Assembly (NCBI GenBank): GCA_012274445.1
Contig: JAAROD010000044.1
Coordinates: 1,178,001-1,242,000 of the forward strand
DNA length: 64,000 bases
Source: Sclerotiophoma versabilis
Taxonomy: Eukaryota > Ascomycota > Dothideomycetes > Pleosporales > Didymellaceae
Direction of reading: 5' to 3'
A program made the translations under genes and the position numbers. This document shows positions 30,264 through 42,725 of the stretch, piece after piece. The notes beneath the pieces are model-generated. The model was not told the DNA's origin. It did no database searches and worked only from the letters and a program-made list of their open reading frames with translations. How positions within the stretch are numbered: the stretch's first letter is position 1; the number at the start of each line of letters is the position of its first letter.

Positions 30264-32732
30264 ATGCCGTCCGCAATAGATACTGGCGATGACTTGCGAG
30301 TAGCAATCAGACAAGTAATGACATACATGTACATGATACAGTTCCGTACGTGCTGACGTGTGAAAGATCTCCCAGTCATCCGTCGGTTCGGATTATATCG
30401 ATCAGTTGATCCCTATTATGAAAGATGCGCGCTACTCGAATCAGCTGCAGCTGGCGTTCGACCAGTTCTCAAATGACAGAGAAGCAGAGATTGAGCGGAT
30501 GTGTAATGCAAACCACCAGGATTTTGTCACTTCGGTTGACTCTATGCTGCGCATCCGGGACCAGACCGTGCAAATGAGTGGAGAAATACTACAGCTGAAC
30601 GAGTCCATCCAAGAAAGCATCGAGAAACTGGCTACCCAGAAGAAAGCGCTGGTAGATTCCCGCAGTGTGCGGCAAAACATCAATGAAGCCACACAGGCGC
30701 TGAATGCGTGTCTGAACGTTCTGAGGATAGCCAATCAGGTTCAAGATATGCTGAGGGAGAAGAATTACTACGCGGCTTTACGCGCGCTGGACGAACTGCA
30801 AACTATCCATCTCAAAGAAATCAGCCGGTTCAAGATTGCGAACTTGATCGAGAAGTCGGTACCGCAGACTCAGGAACAGATCCGAGAAGCAGTCAAGACG
30901 GACTTGAGCACCTGGCTGTATCGGATCAGAGAGTCATCTCAGTTCCTCGGCGAAGTATCTTTCTACTATACCGACGAACGGAGAAGGCGAAACGCTGAAC
31001 GAGCCGAAGTTGACACGCGATTTGGGAGGTTCAAGTTAAATTCGGCGATCGAGCTGGTGGCTGATGAGACGGACGAGTTCGATATTCTAAACAACGAAGA
31101 AGCCGGAAACGAAACCGACTTTTCGCCGCTATTTCTCGCGATTCACATCAACGAGACGCTTGGCAAAAGCGACCAGTTCAAAGCCGAGTATGCTGCAGAT
31201 AGACGAACGCAGAAAGACTTGATCATCCCCAGCAAACTCAACCTGCTCCAGGAAGAGTGCGACGACCTTAGTAGTCTTCTAGAAAGCATTGCGGGATTTG
31301 CGATTGTCGAGAAGGCAACTATGGCGAAGACAGTGAATTTACGACAGCAGGCTGATGTGAGTACACTAATTGAGGTGTCGATACCATGCGCTAACCTGAG
31401 CAGGTTGATGAACTTTGGGACTCGATGTGCCAGAGCGCTATCAAGCTCATCACAGATTCTTTGCACACAGTGGAAAGCGATGAGCTGCTATTGAAGATCA
31501 AGGGTCGAATAGCATTGTTCATGCTTACAATGGAGGTGAGTATCTTCCGCGTCTGCACCTACCATTGCTGACATTCCTAGAAAATTGGTTACTCGGTCGC
31601 AGCCATGAATGATCTGCTGCTGACGCTGTTCTCCAAATACTCAGAGCTCTTGAAGCAGCGCTTCAGCGATGACTTTATGGAGATTGTCCAAACCGACGAC
31701 TACATGCCAATGCCTATCAACAGCTACGAAGAGTACGACAAGGTGGTCTCCGTTAGCTGGTACACGCCCGACAAGAGCCGCGAGGAGCTCACGTTCCCCT
31801 GTGTTCTTCCTTTCTCTCAGATGTATCCGCTCTGTTGCATCGACATCCGCAACTTCCTCAACCAGATCTACCTCTTCTCCGACGACTATTTCCAGAAATC
31901 AACCGTCATCGACGAAACTCTCCGCACTTCGCTTGATGACCTCCTCTGCCAGAAAGTCTGCCAATCCCTCATCGAGCGCCTCTCCTCGCAATACCCCGGC
32001 CAGATCGTGCAAATCCTCACCAACCTCGAACACTTCGAAACCGCGTGCGTCGAGCTACAAGACCTGCTCTTCCAAGCCCGCAGCTCGCCGTCCTCAACCT
32101 CCCCAATCATCCTCTCGGCGACGGAGAAATTCAAAAACGCCAAGCGCCAGGCCAGCGACCGCATCTTCGAGCTAGTCAACTCCAAGATCGACGACCTTAT
32201 CGAGACGGCCGAATACGACTGGATGGCCACCAAGCCCGCAGCAGAGCCAAGCGAATACATGCTCGAACTCACCCGCTACCTATCCAACATCATGAGCAGC
32301 GTGCTCCTGGCCCTGCCCACCGACGTCAAGGAATTCATCTACTTCGACGCCCTATCGCACGCCGCCACGGCTATCCTAGCCCTCACCCTCGACGAGGCCG
32401 TGAAGCGCATCACGCCCCCCGCCGTCGCGAGTCTCGCACAAGACACACAGTACCTCGTCCAGTTCGTCGAGAGCCTGGGCAACCCCATCCTGATGGAGAA
32501 TCTGGACGAGCTGACCCAGACGGTGGCGCTCATGGGTACTGAGGATAGTCTGGAGTTTTACGATATTAGTCAGCGGAATAAAAAGTATGGCAAGGTGGAT
32601 CAGCTCAAGGGCGCGATTCTGCTGGAAAAGTGCCAGGAGGGCGCGCAGGTTGCGGCGCAGAGTCCGACAAAGAGTGCGCCGAGTGAGCGGTTTGGGACGT
32701 TGGGGAGTCGGTTTGGGCTGGGTCGGAATTAG
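30264..32732 (+). CDS. SEC15: Exocyst subunit Sec15
   Basis: Four exons; introns 30315-30366, 31357-31403 and 31536-31580 give 774 residues. Sec15 is the exocyst subunit that binds the Rab Sec4 on secretory vesicles. The N-terminal coiled-coil region (about residues 40-150, for example NANHQDFVTSVDSMLRIRDQ and ALRALDELQTIHLKEIS) and the Sec15 C-terminal domain (WYTPDKSREELTFPCVLPFS, CCIDIRNFLNQIYLFSDD, WMATKPAAEPSEYMLELTRY, PTDVKEFIYFDALSHAATAI) are all present in order. The end is a basic, Ser-rich tail. The first exon has only 17 codons. Polarised growth and hyphal secretion are the expected role. Confidence 0.95.
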
Positions 32733-32842
32733 ATGCTGTAGATGGGATGGCTGGTGGGGGTATCTTGTAGTTGTGCATGTTCGGCTAGCAAACTGGACTT
32801 CTGTCGTACTCTTCTGTCATGCTCTTCTGTCGTACGCTTCTG

Positions 32843-34332
32843 TTATGATTCTTCGTGTCTGTGGGCTCCAGGCTCTTCCTTCGTCCTCGTTTTCTCCCGC
32901 CATGCTAGAAACTCCTCGCTGACAATCCCTCCCGTCCCATCTCCCACCCGCCTGACTTCCACAACACCGCTCTTCTTCCTCAACACCACGCTGTACACCC
33001 CCTCTTCCCTGACTGTCTCTTTCAGCCACGCCAAGAACTCCGCCGCAAAGTTGATACACACATTCCCATCCCAGCAGCCCGTTCCTCTCCGCACCATACC
33101 CGGAAGCTCATGCGTGTTGAACGTCTGCAGGCCCCTCAGAATGCCGCTCTTACTGCGGAAACCGACGATAATCTTTGGTACGCCGAGCAGGAAGCTCTGG
33201 GCCCAGAACTTGAGCAGCTTGCGCTCGAACTTCAGCACGTCACGGTGCTGCTGCCGCCCGCGGGGAGGGAGTTCCTCGGCCGTCTTGAGCTCCACCCATG
33301 GGATAGGCTGATCTGGATCTGTGGGCTTCGGCGAGAGCAGGCCGTCGACTTCGCCGCCAAGGAGCAGCGAGTGCGGACCGAAGGATGTGTGGACGATGGA
33401 ACAGTGCTGAGCGTGGTTGGAGGTGGTGGATTGCTGGTGTTTGTGAATCTGGTCTGGTGGGGTGGTGGACGGTGGTGTGGGTATTAGGGAGAGGGTTTCG
33501 AATTTGTAGCCCCAATAGGCCATCATCGCTTGGGACTGCTGGTCTGGATGTTGATATCGTGGTGGTGGGCGCGAGGATTCGGCGGCGCGCGAGGCGGCGC
33601 GAGAGGGGAAGTCTTCTTCGATGTAGATAGTGCCGTCATAAAGGGTTGCGAACATGCTGAATTCGGCGAAATTGTCATACGGGGCGGTCATGATCTGGAA
33701 TGTGTTAGTGGAGGTCTGAGGTGCGGACAAGGTAAGAAGAGTGGTCTTGCTCACCTTGTTGTCCCGTTCATTGGGCTCCTTCAACTTACTTTCGTCATCA
33801 TGCCTCTCCAGGTTACAAAGTCTGCTTTGACTTTTGTATTTTCGGCATCCTTGCTCTCCTTGTACATCAGCGCCCTAAGCAGGCTGTCAAGATGCGGATC
33901 CTCCTTGTCCTCATAGTGTCTGAAAGTGTCGAAGCCCTCTTTCAGGTCTGCACTCATTGGTGGCGGTACATAGTAGTTGATGCTAGACTCGTCGTCTCGA
34001 TATACGTGATCGTCGTCGTAGGAGAAGTGTGCGACTTCGCGTGGGCGCTTTATGCTTGCAGAGGCGCCCTGGAAGCGGTTGAGTGGTTGTACGGGGAAGC
34101 GATGTAACTCAGACGATTGCGTTTGCGCAGATTGCGGAACGATTGAGGTTGTAGCCTCAGCTACGGGTTGAGGTGCCAAATCTACGACATCTGTGCTCGA
34201 CGCCGCCATCCTGGGTGGAGCTTTGGTTCTCGGCCGCTTGCGTGGTGGTGAATCCCTTTCGTCTTCAGAAAGAGAACTGACTATATTCGAAGCTAGATTT
34301 GTAGTCGCAGCGTCTGATCTTTGGTCTGCCAT
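32843..34332 (-). CDS. RAI1: Decapping nuclease Rai1 (DXO family)
   Basis: Two exons; intron 33695-33789 (95 nt) gives 464 residues. Rai1 binds the exonuclease Rat1 and removes incomplete or unmethylated caps from RNA. Diagnostic pieces are TWRGMMTK|IMTAPYDNFAEF across the splice, GGEVDGLL (metal-binding Glu and Asp) and WVELKT (catalytic Glu and Lys), then GVPKIIVGFRSKSGILRGLQ. A disordered Ser/Pro/Arg-rich N-terminus of about 100 residues includes a basic PPRKRPRTK nuclear signal. A second GTGAGC donor inside the intron is not used in this model, because skipping it gives the conserved MMTKIMTAP junction. Confidence 0.92.
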
Positions 34333-34467
34333 GGAGGAGTTCGACCGTATGGGTTGAATGATGCAATTGCTTACTGTAACAATGACGGCTGTTCGTCGAA
34401 TTGTTTGGGTGTCTGATTGGTCAGTAAGGTTGACCGACGTCAAATCGAAGCTGCAGGAGGCTTCTCA

Positions 34468-34728
34468 ATGGAGACCCAAAGTTTTGGCGCGTATGGCAAC
34501 GCGTAGATATAGCTTCGGGCTGCTGCTGGGCTTCATGCTGGTATGCACCGTCCCAAAGTTGAAGCTCGACAAGCTCCACTTCCCCGCAGACCTCCGGCCC
34601 CACAACAAACATGACCGCAACCAAGAGACGACCAACGAAGCGCACAAACCTCGATTGTCGCTCAGATCCTGGCCGCACTATCATTCTTTGCAGTCTTTCT
34701 AACCCTGAAATTGGTGTACGGTGATTAG
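34468..34728 (+). CDS. Putative 45-residue single-pass membrane protein, spliced
   Basis: Two small exons (34468-34502 and 34626-34728) joined over a 123-nt GT-AG intron (GTAGAT...CCAAG, TGAC upstream of the acceptor) give 46 codons including TAG. The product starts METQSFGAYGN and ends in one strong membrane helix (IVAQILAALSFFAVFLTLKL) followed by VYGD. It lies between RAI1 (divergent) and the next plus-strand gene. The call rests on the hydrophobic C-terminus, matching splice phases and position; no family is recognised. The donor is not a strong one, so the exon structure could be different. Confidence 0.4.
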
Positions 34729-34744
34729 ATACACATAGCTCACA

Positions 34745-35217
34745 ATGGACCACACTCGCGCCGTTCGTCCACCACCCGGCGCTCGTCGCAACCTTTTTCA
34801 AGGCACAAGACGGCAGAACCCAACTGCTGTACGCCCAGATACAGCTACAATATTCCAGCAGCCCTTGGAGGGTGAGCTAGTCGAGCGGGCGCCAAACGGT
34901 GAGTATGCACTGTATGCGCCGCAAACGGTGTACAAGCATATGGCGCTGGGATTGGGCAGTGGGAGGGAAATCGATGAAGAGGCTGGTATGTCCTCTACAG
35001 TCCATAGCCTAGGTGAGGGCTATATGGCTGACATACATAAGAACAGGAAAAGCAAATGATTGAGCTCTATGGCCAGAAGAATGCGCGTTGGGACAAGGAG
35101 GCCGTCGAGGCAGAGGTCAAGACTGCGCTGAAGTCGAGTTTGGCGAAGAAAGTGGCAAGCGTGGAGGATGATAAGTGGATGTTCGAGGGTGACGTGGATG
35201 CACTGGGGAAGAAGTAA
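34745..35217 (+). CDS. Small hydrophilic protein of unknown function
   Basis: Two exons; intron 34986-35041 (56 nt, GTATGT...GCTGACATACATAAG) in phase gives 138 residues. The N-terminus is basic and Pro/Arg-rich (TRAVRPPPGARRNLFQGTRR); the middle has LEGELVERAPNGEYALYAP; the C-terminal half is helical and charged (EKQMIELYGQKNARWDKEAV) and ends KWMFEGDVDALGKK. No membrane segment or signal peptide. It lies only 16 bp after the microprotein stop, which is unusually tight. No family recognised. Confidence 0.6.
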
Positions 35218-36360
35218 AGCCGGTGGAAGAAAAGGAGTTGTTGACATTGCATATGATTTATGATACCCTTGCAGCATAGCTGAGCGATACAGGTTGTTTT
35301 TGGATTGTCGATACGACCATTCTCAATCGAGCCTTGGATTTGTGTCATACCACTAACTGTGCATTGCTCGCTCCATGAACGTATTTTGAATTCTGCCTGT
35401 AGCTTGAATTTGCCAATGATCCTATAGCAGATTACAGCGCTTGCCTGGTGATCCATTCGGCCAAAGTCAGCTGTCTCGTTGAAAACAGAGTTGACTACAC
35501 TTCTGTTCAAGCCGAAAAAGAGGTACACCGTTGTAGATTTAGCTCCAAATACCGAGCCTCGCTCCACCAAGACAATGATGAAATGCTGCATAGCCTAGCA
35601 TTCCCCAACGCGTTATCTTGAGCATACACAAGCAGTGATACGAAGATACTGTATCCCCAGGTCCTCTGCGACCTCTCCAAGCTCGCTGAAGACACATAGC
35701 TACGTGCTCTCATTGTGCCAGTTCACGATGAGGCTCGTCTGTATCTCGTTTTGCCGCACTGAGCGCCTGCTCGGAGATGGTCCTGCCTCTTCTCGCAGGC
35801 GGTGACAGGGCTGAACGCCGAGCTACCATGGCTCCACATGTCCAACGGTGGTGGTGTTGAGGAACACCAAGCCCGTAAGCTGCCTTGCAACCTGAGTGCA
35901 CGCTCACCCACCTTGTCGATCCGCAACTGTAGGATTATGAAGATATAAAACTTGAAGAGGACTTTCGGTTGGTACACGTCTCGTGGTTCACACTGGTGCC
36001 AGTTTCAAGTCAGTGAGACCTGCAGGTGGAGCTTCGTGCACTCAACGCACCCAAACCTGGCCGTCCAGGACACTCACGATGAGCGCCTTCCTCCATCCTC
36101 GGGCGATGAATGCACAGACATCTGACAGAATTACCATCTGCGTGCTCCAGGGAGGTATAGCGCCTCGTGGGCGCCAAGAGCACGATGTTCATAACCTCAC
36201 TCTCTTCGCCCTTTCCCTCTCTTTCAATCACCCACTTGGTCGTTCGATCTTCTTCTTTCTGACACCTTGACCTTGACCACCACCTCTTTGATCACTACCC
36301 ATTCATCGTTTCCATCGTTTTCTGTACATCAGTACTTCACTTGCTCAGCATTCGTTCGTC
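35218..36360. other. Intergenic region upstream of the Mei2-like gene
   Basis: 1.14 kb. A pyrimidine-rich stretch (TTTCCCTCTCTTTC, TTGACCTTGACCACC) at about 36200-36300 looks like a fungal promoter/leader of the Mei2-like gene. No other gene seen on either strand. Confidence 0.4.
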
Positions 36361-38475
36361 ATGTCTCACCACTCACCCCAGTCTTCCACCAGCGTTGGCC
36401 CTGCTTCAAGTCCCTATGCGGGCACCGACCCTACCTTGTACTCACCTGAGCTTGCCCGCTACATTCGATCGACTGGCTTGCATCATCGCCACAACCTCAG
36501 CCAGGTCACCGTCACTGACAACGGCAAGCCTTCCCTTCACAACACAGGTGCTGCATCTCCCAAGTACAAAGGCGTCCTCCCATTCCCCGCTCCTTACTAT
36601 CAAGGCATCTTCGCCAACGAGGCCTCCGAGGATGACAAGTCATTTATCTCGCGCTTTCAATTCGTTGCTCGGCTGCCAGATGGCACCAATGCAGGCGTCG
36701 ACTCTGAACACGAGCTGTTCAGCGTTCAGCATCAGATGAAGCTGGTAAGCCGTACTCACTCAATTCAAGTCGAAACATACTGACCTTGTTCCAGTACCAG
36801 TGCTTCTCGTGCTGCGTGCCCGTCTACACCCATGGCGTTCACCTTCGTTATGACGACCTCCGCGAAGCTGCTGAAGCCAAGGATATCCTCGCCCAGCATG
36901 GTTTCGTCGTTGACTGGATTACTGGCTATGAATTTGCCCTGGCCAAGTCACAGGACACAGCCCAGCTCAACGAGTTTGATGGCCAGATCAAGATACCAGT
37001 CATCGTTCAGCCTTACCCTGATCACGCTACCTTCGAGTTCATCGATGCCGACCTTGCCGAGGTCACTGAGGCCATCGAGCTTACCGCTGGCGTCTTTGGT
37101 ACCGTCCGCAACTGCGTCCATGTCGAAACTCTTGACGTTAAGATGACTTTGGTCTTTCGTGTCGAGTTTCACTCAGTCGATGCCGCCACTCGTGCTGTCC
37201 AAAGCTTAAGTCTTGATCCGGTCTGGGGTATCAACAACGCGGTAAGCTTTCCATCCTCCAATTGACGTCGATGCAATGCTGATACTTTCACAGAAAACCT
37301 TTCGTTGGGTCATAACCGATCCTACTCCTTGGTCTGGCGAGCGAGCTATGAACTCTCCCCACCGCACCAAGCCTCGCGTTGACGACCAAGGTCGATTTGT
37401 TGGCTACCGCCCTGCCACTGTCCCCTTGAGCGGTCCATACCAGCGACACCCAGCTGACCAGCACAACCGTGTCCGCCGTGAGCGCATTCTTGACGGCAGC
37501 GATGTCCGCACCACTATCATGCTGCGCAACATCCCCAACAAGATGGACTGGGTAAGCCGTTTTTTCTATGCCGCTGTGACACATTACTGATCACAACCAC
37601 AGATATCACTCAAGGCCATCTTGGACGAAGTCTGCTTCGGCACCTACGACTTCGTCTATCTCCGCATTGACTTTAAGTCTGGCTGCAACGTAGGCTATGC
37701 CTTCATCAACTTCGCGGACGTTGGTGGAATGATCGCCCTTATCGACCGCATCGAGCATCGTTGCTGGACAGCCTACCGCTCATCTAAAGCTGCTGAGATC
37801 TCATACGCCACGATTCAGGGCCGCGAGGCTTTGGTGCAGAAGTTCCGCAACTCTTCCGTTATGCAGGAGACTCCCTTTTGTCGGCCCCGCCTCTTCCTCA
37901 CCTACCTCGACGCTGGCGTCTCCGATAAGCTTCGCTCAACTGGCACCGAGCAGTCTTTTCCTCGTCCTGACAACCTTTCTAAGCTTCAGCGTTCGATGGA
38001 CAGCGCCCGCAGCGTTGGTCTTTACCCTCCACATGGGTTCTCCGCCGTCACCGAGCATCGCAACCGTGCCAGCGCCTATGATCGTGGCACTCCTCGCGAC
38101 ATGATGCAGGCTGCTGTGAATTTCGCTCGCCAGCGCACTGCTGCCGTTCCGCTTGCAGGCCTCACCGACTTGCAGAAGCGCGACGTCGAGGTGTGGTACT
38201 CCTACAACTACGGTCAGGGCCAAGTTGGATACATCCCCTTCAACTACATTCCCATGACCCACGTAGCCCAGTACTTTACTGAGCACCAGTCGTCTCCCAA
38301 CTCGGTCGCAGTCAACCATCCTGGTGTCATTGGCGCTCCACCCGTCAATACCCCCTACAAGCACGAACAAACTTGCGCCACTGTCACTACTCCAACTCGC
38401 CGCCCTCGTATCAACGGAAGCCCTTCGTACATTCGCTCTGACCGCCGCGAGCAGGCTAACGGCAACTTTGCCTAG
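36361..38475 (+). CDS. Mei2-like RNA-binding protein
   Basis: Four exons; introns 36745-36794, 37242-37293 and 37552-37602 give 653 residues. The C-terminal Mei2-type RRM is clear: TTIMLRNIPNKMDW (RNP2 region, split by the third intron) and then FVYLRIDF, NVGYAFINFAD (RNP1) and RCWTAYRSSKAAEISYATIQ. An upstream degenerate RRM pair fits HLRYDDLREAAEAKDILAQH and the following beta strands. Mei2 proteins bind RNA and switch cells into meiosis in fission yeast; plant and filamentous-fungal relatives act in growth and development. The C-terminal 90 residues are low in structure and Pro/Ser-rich. Function in this organism is inferred from family only. Confidence 0.85.
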
Positions 38476-41400
38476 GAGCTTCCTTGCGACAGGCCTCTTC
38501 CAGCGCCTTCACTATTTCGATCTGTTTCCACATGGTTGTCAGATCAGGATGCTTTGATACGACTTCTTCAGGTATGATAACAGTACAACATCAGTGTTTT
38601 TGTCTTTTTGGTTCAACTTCGGATCCGATCTGGATTTCGGCGTGATGATGGGCGTGGATACAATCTCTGTGCTAGATCATGTAGTTCAGAGTCCGTTTCC
38701 ATAGTACAAAAGCAATGCTTAACCTCGGTACCTCTGCTTGGGTGACTGTGCCTTCAACCTCACCCTTTTATAAACGCAGATTCCCGCTGCTCATACGTTT
38801 CTGCTCCATCATTGGCATGCAAGGCCATGCGTTGATTTTGACCGCAGTACATGAACAGATAAAGGGCATATGTTGCGAGAGCAAATACTTTGCACATACG
38901 ATACTACAATCTCCTGAGAAGTCTGTTGTGCGCTGCCTGCCCTGCTCTCCGCTCACAAGCCTGCTGTCATCATCTCACAGCCAAGATAAGGCTTGATGGA
39001 ACGCGACTTGCACGTCCCCAAACGTAAGGTCTTTCCGATTGCCGCTGCAGCAGGCAGAACGAATCGTTATCTCCTTACTTGGCTCGAGGCAGCATACTGA
39101 AGGCTCCAATACCTAGCAGAGGAGCGAAGGTGAATGCACGGGCATGGTCATAGTGTAGAAGTTCATTCCAGTCCATGTTGTGCTTGATGTAGTAGCGGAC
39201 GAGCTTAAGCTTGCGCTTGAGCTTGAATTTGAGCTTGAACTCCACAGCTTTCTCGCAGCACTAACACCGACATCAATCCCATATCAAACGACTCTCAATC
39301 AGCTTTTAGAACATACGGTCTTGTCTTTACAATACACAGCCGTGTCATTTCTCGAGGTGTCTATGCTTGTCCTGGCTGCTTGCGTGATGCACAAGGCGGA
39401 TGACCGCTGCTAGATTCGCGGCCTCTTTTCCAGTATGTGGGATGACAGCCAGGCAGGCGGAGATGAGCGGAGTGGATGAGGGTGCGCGCACACGGGTATG
39501 TGGTCTTCGGGCCTTGGGTTGCAAGCATGTTTATGCACGAAGGCGGCTGCATGTCCCCGCACCTGACCGCGACAATTGCAGGCTTCTTCAAAGCTGCCCT
39601 TGCTGGCTTCAGGGTCCTCCATGATGTCCTGTGAGTCTGTACGTCTCTAGAGACCTTTGAAGTGTGCCTTTGACGAATCTTTTCGCTTTCGTACGTGCTC
39701 AAAGGGATCGAGCTTGCTCTGTCCACTCAATCTTCGTATTGAATATGACTGATGATAGCACAGGAAATGAGACGATGACAATAATGACAGGGCACGAGAC
39801 AAGTGGTGCTTGCCTAGCCCTTCCTGCCGGCTACAAGCATCCTGCCGAGTCCCGCGATCAAGCCTAGACCTACACAAGATACCTTCACGTGGCCCTTGGC
39901 CAACTTCCGCCTACTGCAAGGTGCCCCGATGAAGTCTTCGTATCTCGGAAGGGGTTGGGCGTTGTCGGGTTCGCACATGTGCATGCATGTACACAACAGA
40001 TTCTAGCTATTGCTTTCGCCGTCAGGATGCTGCTCGGTGCCGTGTGCGACGCGATGTTGCCGGTCGAATCCGACCATGACGGGCGAAGCCTCATGGAACG
40101 AGACAGCATACAGCATTGTATCATCCAGATGTATAGCAAGTAGTGGAATTCTCCCACGGTGACTCCAACATAATCACCAACGCAATATCGAAGACTGGGG
40201 AGGCTCGTTACGCATTCCAGGCTCATGCATAGCCCAGCCCTTCTCGGTGCGACATGGAATGTCAATCCGATATCCGCGGCCAATACCTCCTCTTTCAGTG
40301 TATCAGATGACGAGGGGAGACTTGACGCCTCATATCCGATCCATACACACCGTTCGCCGCGTGTGCCAGCCGGGGAAGGTGTTGGTCATCGATGGGCATG
40401 CGTGTGGGAGCTTTCCCTGTCGTTGTATCCTCATCCGCCGCCAGACCAGGGCAATGTGCAAACTCTCAAACAGCGCGCTAGCTACAAACTGTCTTTCACC
40501 TGAGGGTCATATCCAAAACATGTTGCTCGCCGTTTTGGTAGTCAAATAACGGGACACATTCAAAGTTGAGAAGGGCACTTTCGACAGCAGTTCTGACTCA
40601 ACAGTGCTTTTCATAGGACATCTTCCAAGCGTCCCGGAACACTCGGCGCTCTATCTGCAGGCCCTTCACAGATGTACCAGCCTGTTGACAGCATGTTGCT
40701 CGCCGTTGTACTTGGGTGGGGGTAGGAGGTCGGGGGTAATTGCAGCAGGCCTTCGCGAGCGTATGCGGTCCGACCATCTCGATGATGAATCTGTCTCATC
40801 TATCAGGACCAAGTCTCTTATCTGGCGGTCCTGCATGGGATAGAGCCGGGCGCGATGGCAGGAGAAAGGGAGCGTGTAGTGGTGGATTAGAGCTACCCCA
40901 CGCGCATAGCTTGGGTGCGCCGGGGAAGCTGCGGAACGGAACCAGAGTACCGAATGCAAGGCTGTCATCCTCCTCAGCTTGGCCGGTTCAACTGTGATAC
41001 TGCTGTCACACCAGGACATTGAACGATACGTGCTTCTCTCAAAGGCCCCCCAAGTCCAGCATAGAACCATAGGAGCCTTGCAGGGGTGCAGAGGTGGTTT
41101 TCAAGCATCTTGGCAATTCCCATGGGAGACCCAGATGCGGCCTCTGCCATCATTCCGACTCAGCTCGCCTTGAGCATCTACGCGTGTACTACCTCGTATG
41201 AATATACCTCAGCTGCGTTCTCGTCGGGGTAGCCACGTCCGCAGATTCACGGTTCAGGACTATTGTTGAGGCGAGTGTCGTACAAGACTACTGTCACGCG
41301 CCCCCTTCTCCACATCTCGACTGCTTCTGGACACCCTGTTGTATACCCACCATCCCCGGATTCGAGTTACACACTGGTTGCAGCTCACATCAAAAGGTAG

Positions 41401-42011
41401 CCGAGATATCACGGTTGCTGACTCGCTGGGTATTGCGATCTGTACTGCGTCGCGAATGACCCTGTACTAGCAAAGTCTTCACCGCTTGCAGATTTTGACA
41501 GGAGACCTTTCAACCTCATAAAGTCTTCCTTTGCCACCCTCGGTCTTTCTACTGCAGACTGCCGTGGAGTTGAGGTTGTTCAGATCACGTGGAAAGGGCG
41601 ATCGTCTGCCTGAGTATATCTGTCGTGCATCGTATTGATGCTACAGGTGCTCAGTACACAGTCGACTTCTTGGTTCACGCACGCACGGTTTCCTTCCTCA
41701 CCTTCATTGTCTGTTCGCCGCCCCAACCATTTCCCTTTTTCGCTGCAAAGCATGAATAGACTCTTCTTTACACCACCCTCATTACGACTAAGAAGAATAC
41801 CGGTGTGACGGCAAGCTGCGACTTCTCGACTGTTCTACCACTTCCAAGCCTGCGCTTAGGCACGACTTCCGGATCCGCGCGGCAACCCCCAGAACCTCAG
41901 TCAACCGCGAGCTTGCAGCCCACGCCTGATTGCTTGCTCCAAGGATCATCAGCAGGTTCCTTGTGCTCGTCTGGAGTTCCATAAATCCTTTGGGCGTGTA
42001 TAAACTTCGCA
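38476..42011. other. 3.5-kb gene-poor stretch
   Basis: Balanced base composition, not AT-rich. On the minus strand at about 39076-39267 there is an exon-like segment: an acceptor-like GTGTTAG, then a Lys/Leu-rich repetitive part (KLKFKLKRKLKL) and MDWNELLHYDHARAFTFAPL ending LPRAK and TAA. No upstream exon with a start could be found. Repeated GAGCTTGAA words (39205-39240) underlie the KLK part. Elsewhere no frame looks like protein and no RNA gene is recognised; a long non-coding transcript or long leader of the next gene is possible. Confidence 0.4.
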
Positions 42012-42609
42012 ATGGCCCCCATCATCTCCTCCAATTCCACTAAGATGGCTGCACCAGTTTCAGCCAGCGTCCTCCTTAACGCCTCGCAGCACGACAAAGC
42101 CATGCTTGTCGATATATACGAGCTTCTGGACAACCTCTTTGCACGCAACCGCAACCAGCACCGCCGTAGCCATTGGTGGAAGAGTCTCCACGCATTTCGA
42201 AAGCAACTCGCTCTTCTTCTGTCAGAGATGGAGACTGGCAAGAAGTCCGAGCGCCCTGCAAAGATTGAAGCAAGATTGAAGTATTGGGACGAGAAGTGCG
42301 TCCATGTTTGGTATTGGTAGGTCTTCCTTTCACATCCAAGTCAATTGAACCGTGCTAACACCCTGAAGTCAGTTCTCTCAGCTCATCGCAGTTGGATCGT
42401 TCGCCATGCTGGGTTTGGTAATGATGGCTTCCGTTGCGCGTCTGTGCCGTATTACGGGCATAACGACTGCATATGAGGAGATCGCTTCAGCCGACATTCA
42501 AGGTGTCCTAAGTGCTAGCGATGAGCTTTCCTTGTCAAGTGAATTCGGCGGCGTCGTCGATGAGGAGGCAGCATGGGACGAGGGTGTCGTCATTGCGAGG
42601 GAAGATTGA
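42012..42609 (+). CDS. RMP1: RNase MRP subunit Rmp1-like protein
   Basis: Two exons; intron 42317-42368 (52 nt, GTAGGT...CCTGAAG) gives 181 residues. Rmp1 is the protein that distinguishes RNase MRP from RNase P and helps rRNA and cyclin mRNA cleavage. The family core is clear: IYELLDNLFARNRNQHRRSH followed by WWKSLHAFRKQL (RNQHR..WW signature) and KIEARLKYWDEKCVHVWY, joined by the splice to QFSQLIAVGSFAMLGLVMMA and RLCRITGI. The acidic C-terminal tail (EEAAWDEGVVIARED) is variable in the family. The start ATG is the first good one; an in-frame Met at codon 12 is an alternative. Confidence 0.8.
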
Positions 42610-42725
42610 CAGACCGCAGTTGGGCGGAAACAGCATTTGAACCATGTTTACTAGCGACATGATACCAGGATAGGCGTTCGGGAACGATTTCATGTATTTG
42701 CTCTCATATACAGGCTCAATTATCC

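Noticed and set aside
34421..34801. Minus-strand 126-codon frame overlapping the microprotein gene
   Set aside because: Random-looking composition; the plus-strand exons explain the region better.
39885..40283. Minus-strand 132-codon frame in the gene-poor region
   Set aside because: No domain, poor composition, no supporting splice signals.
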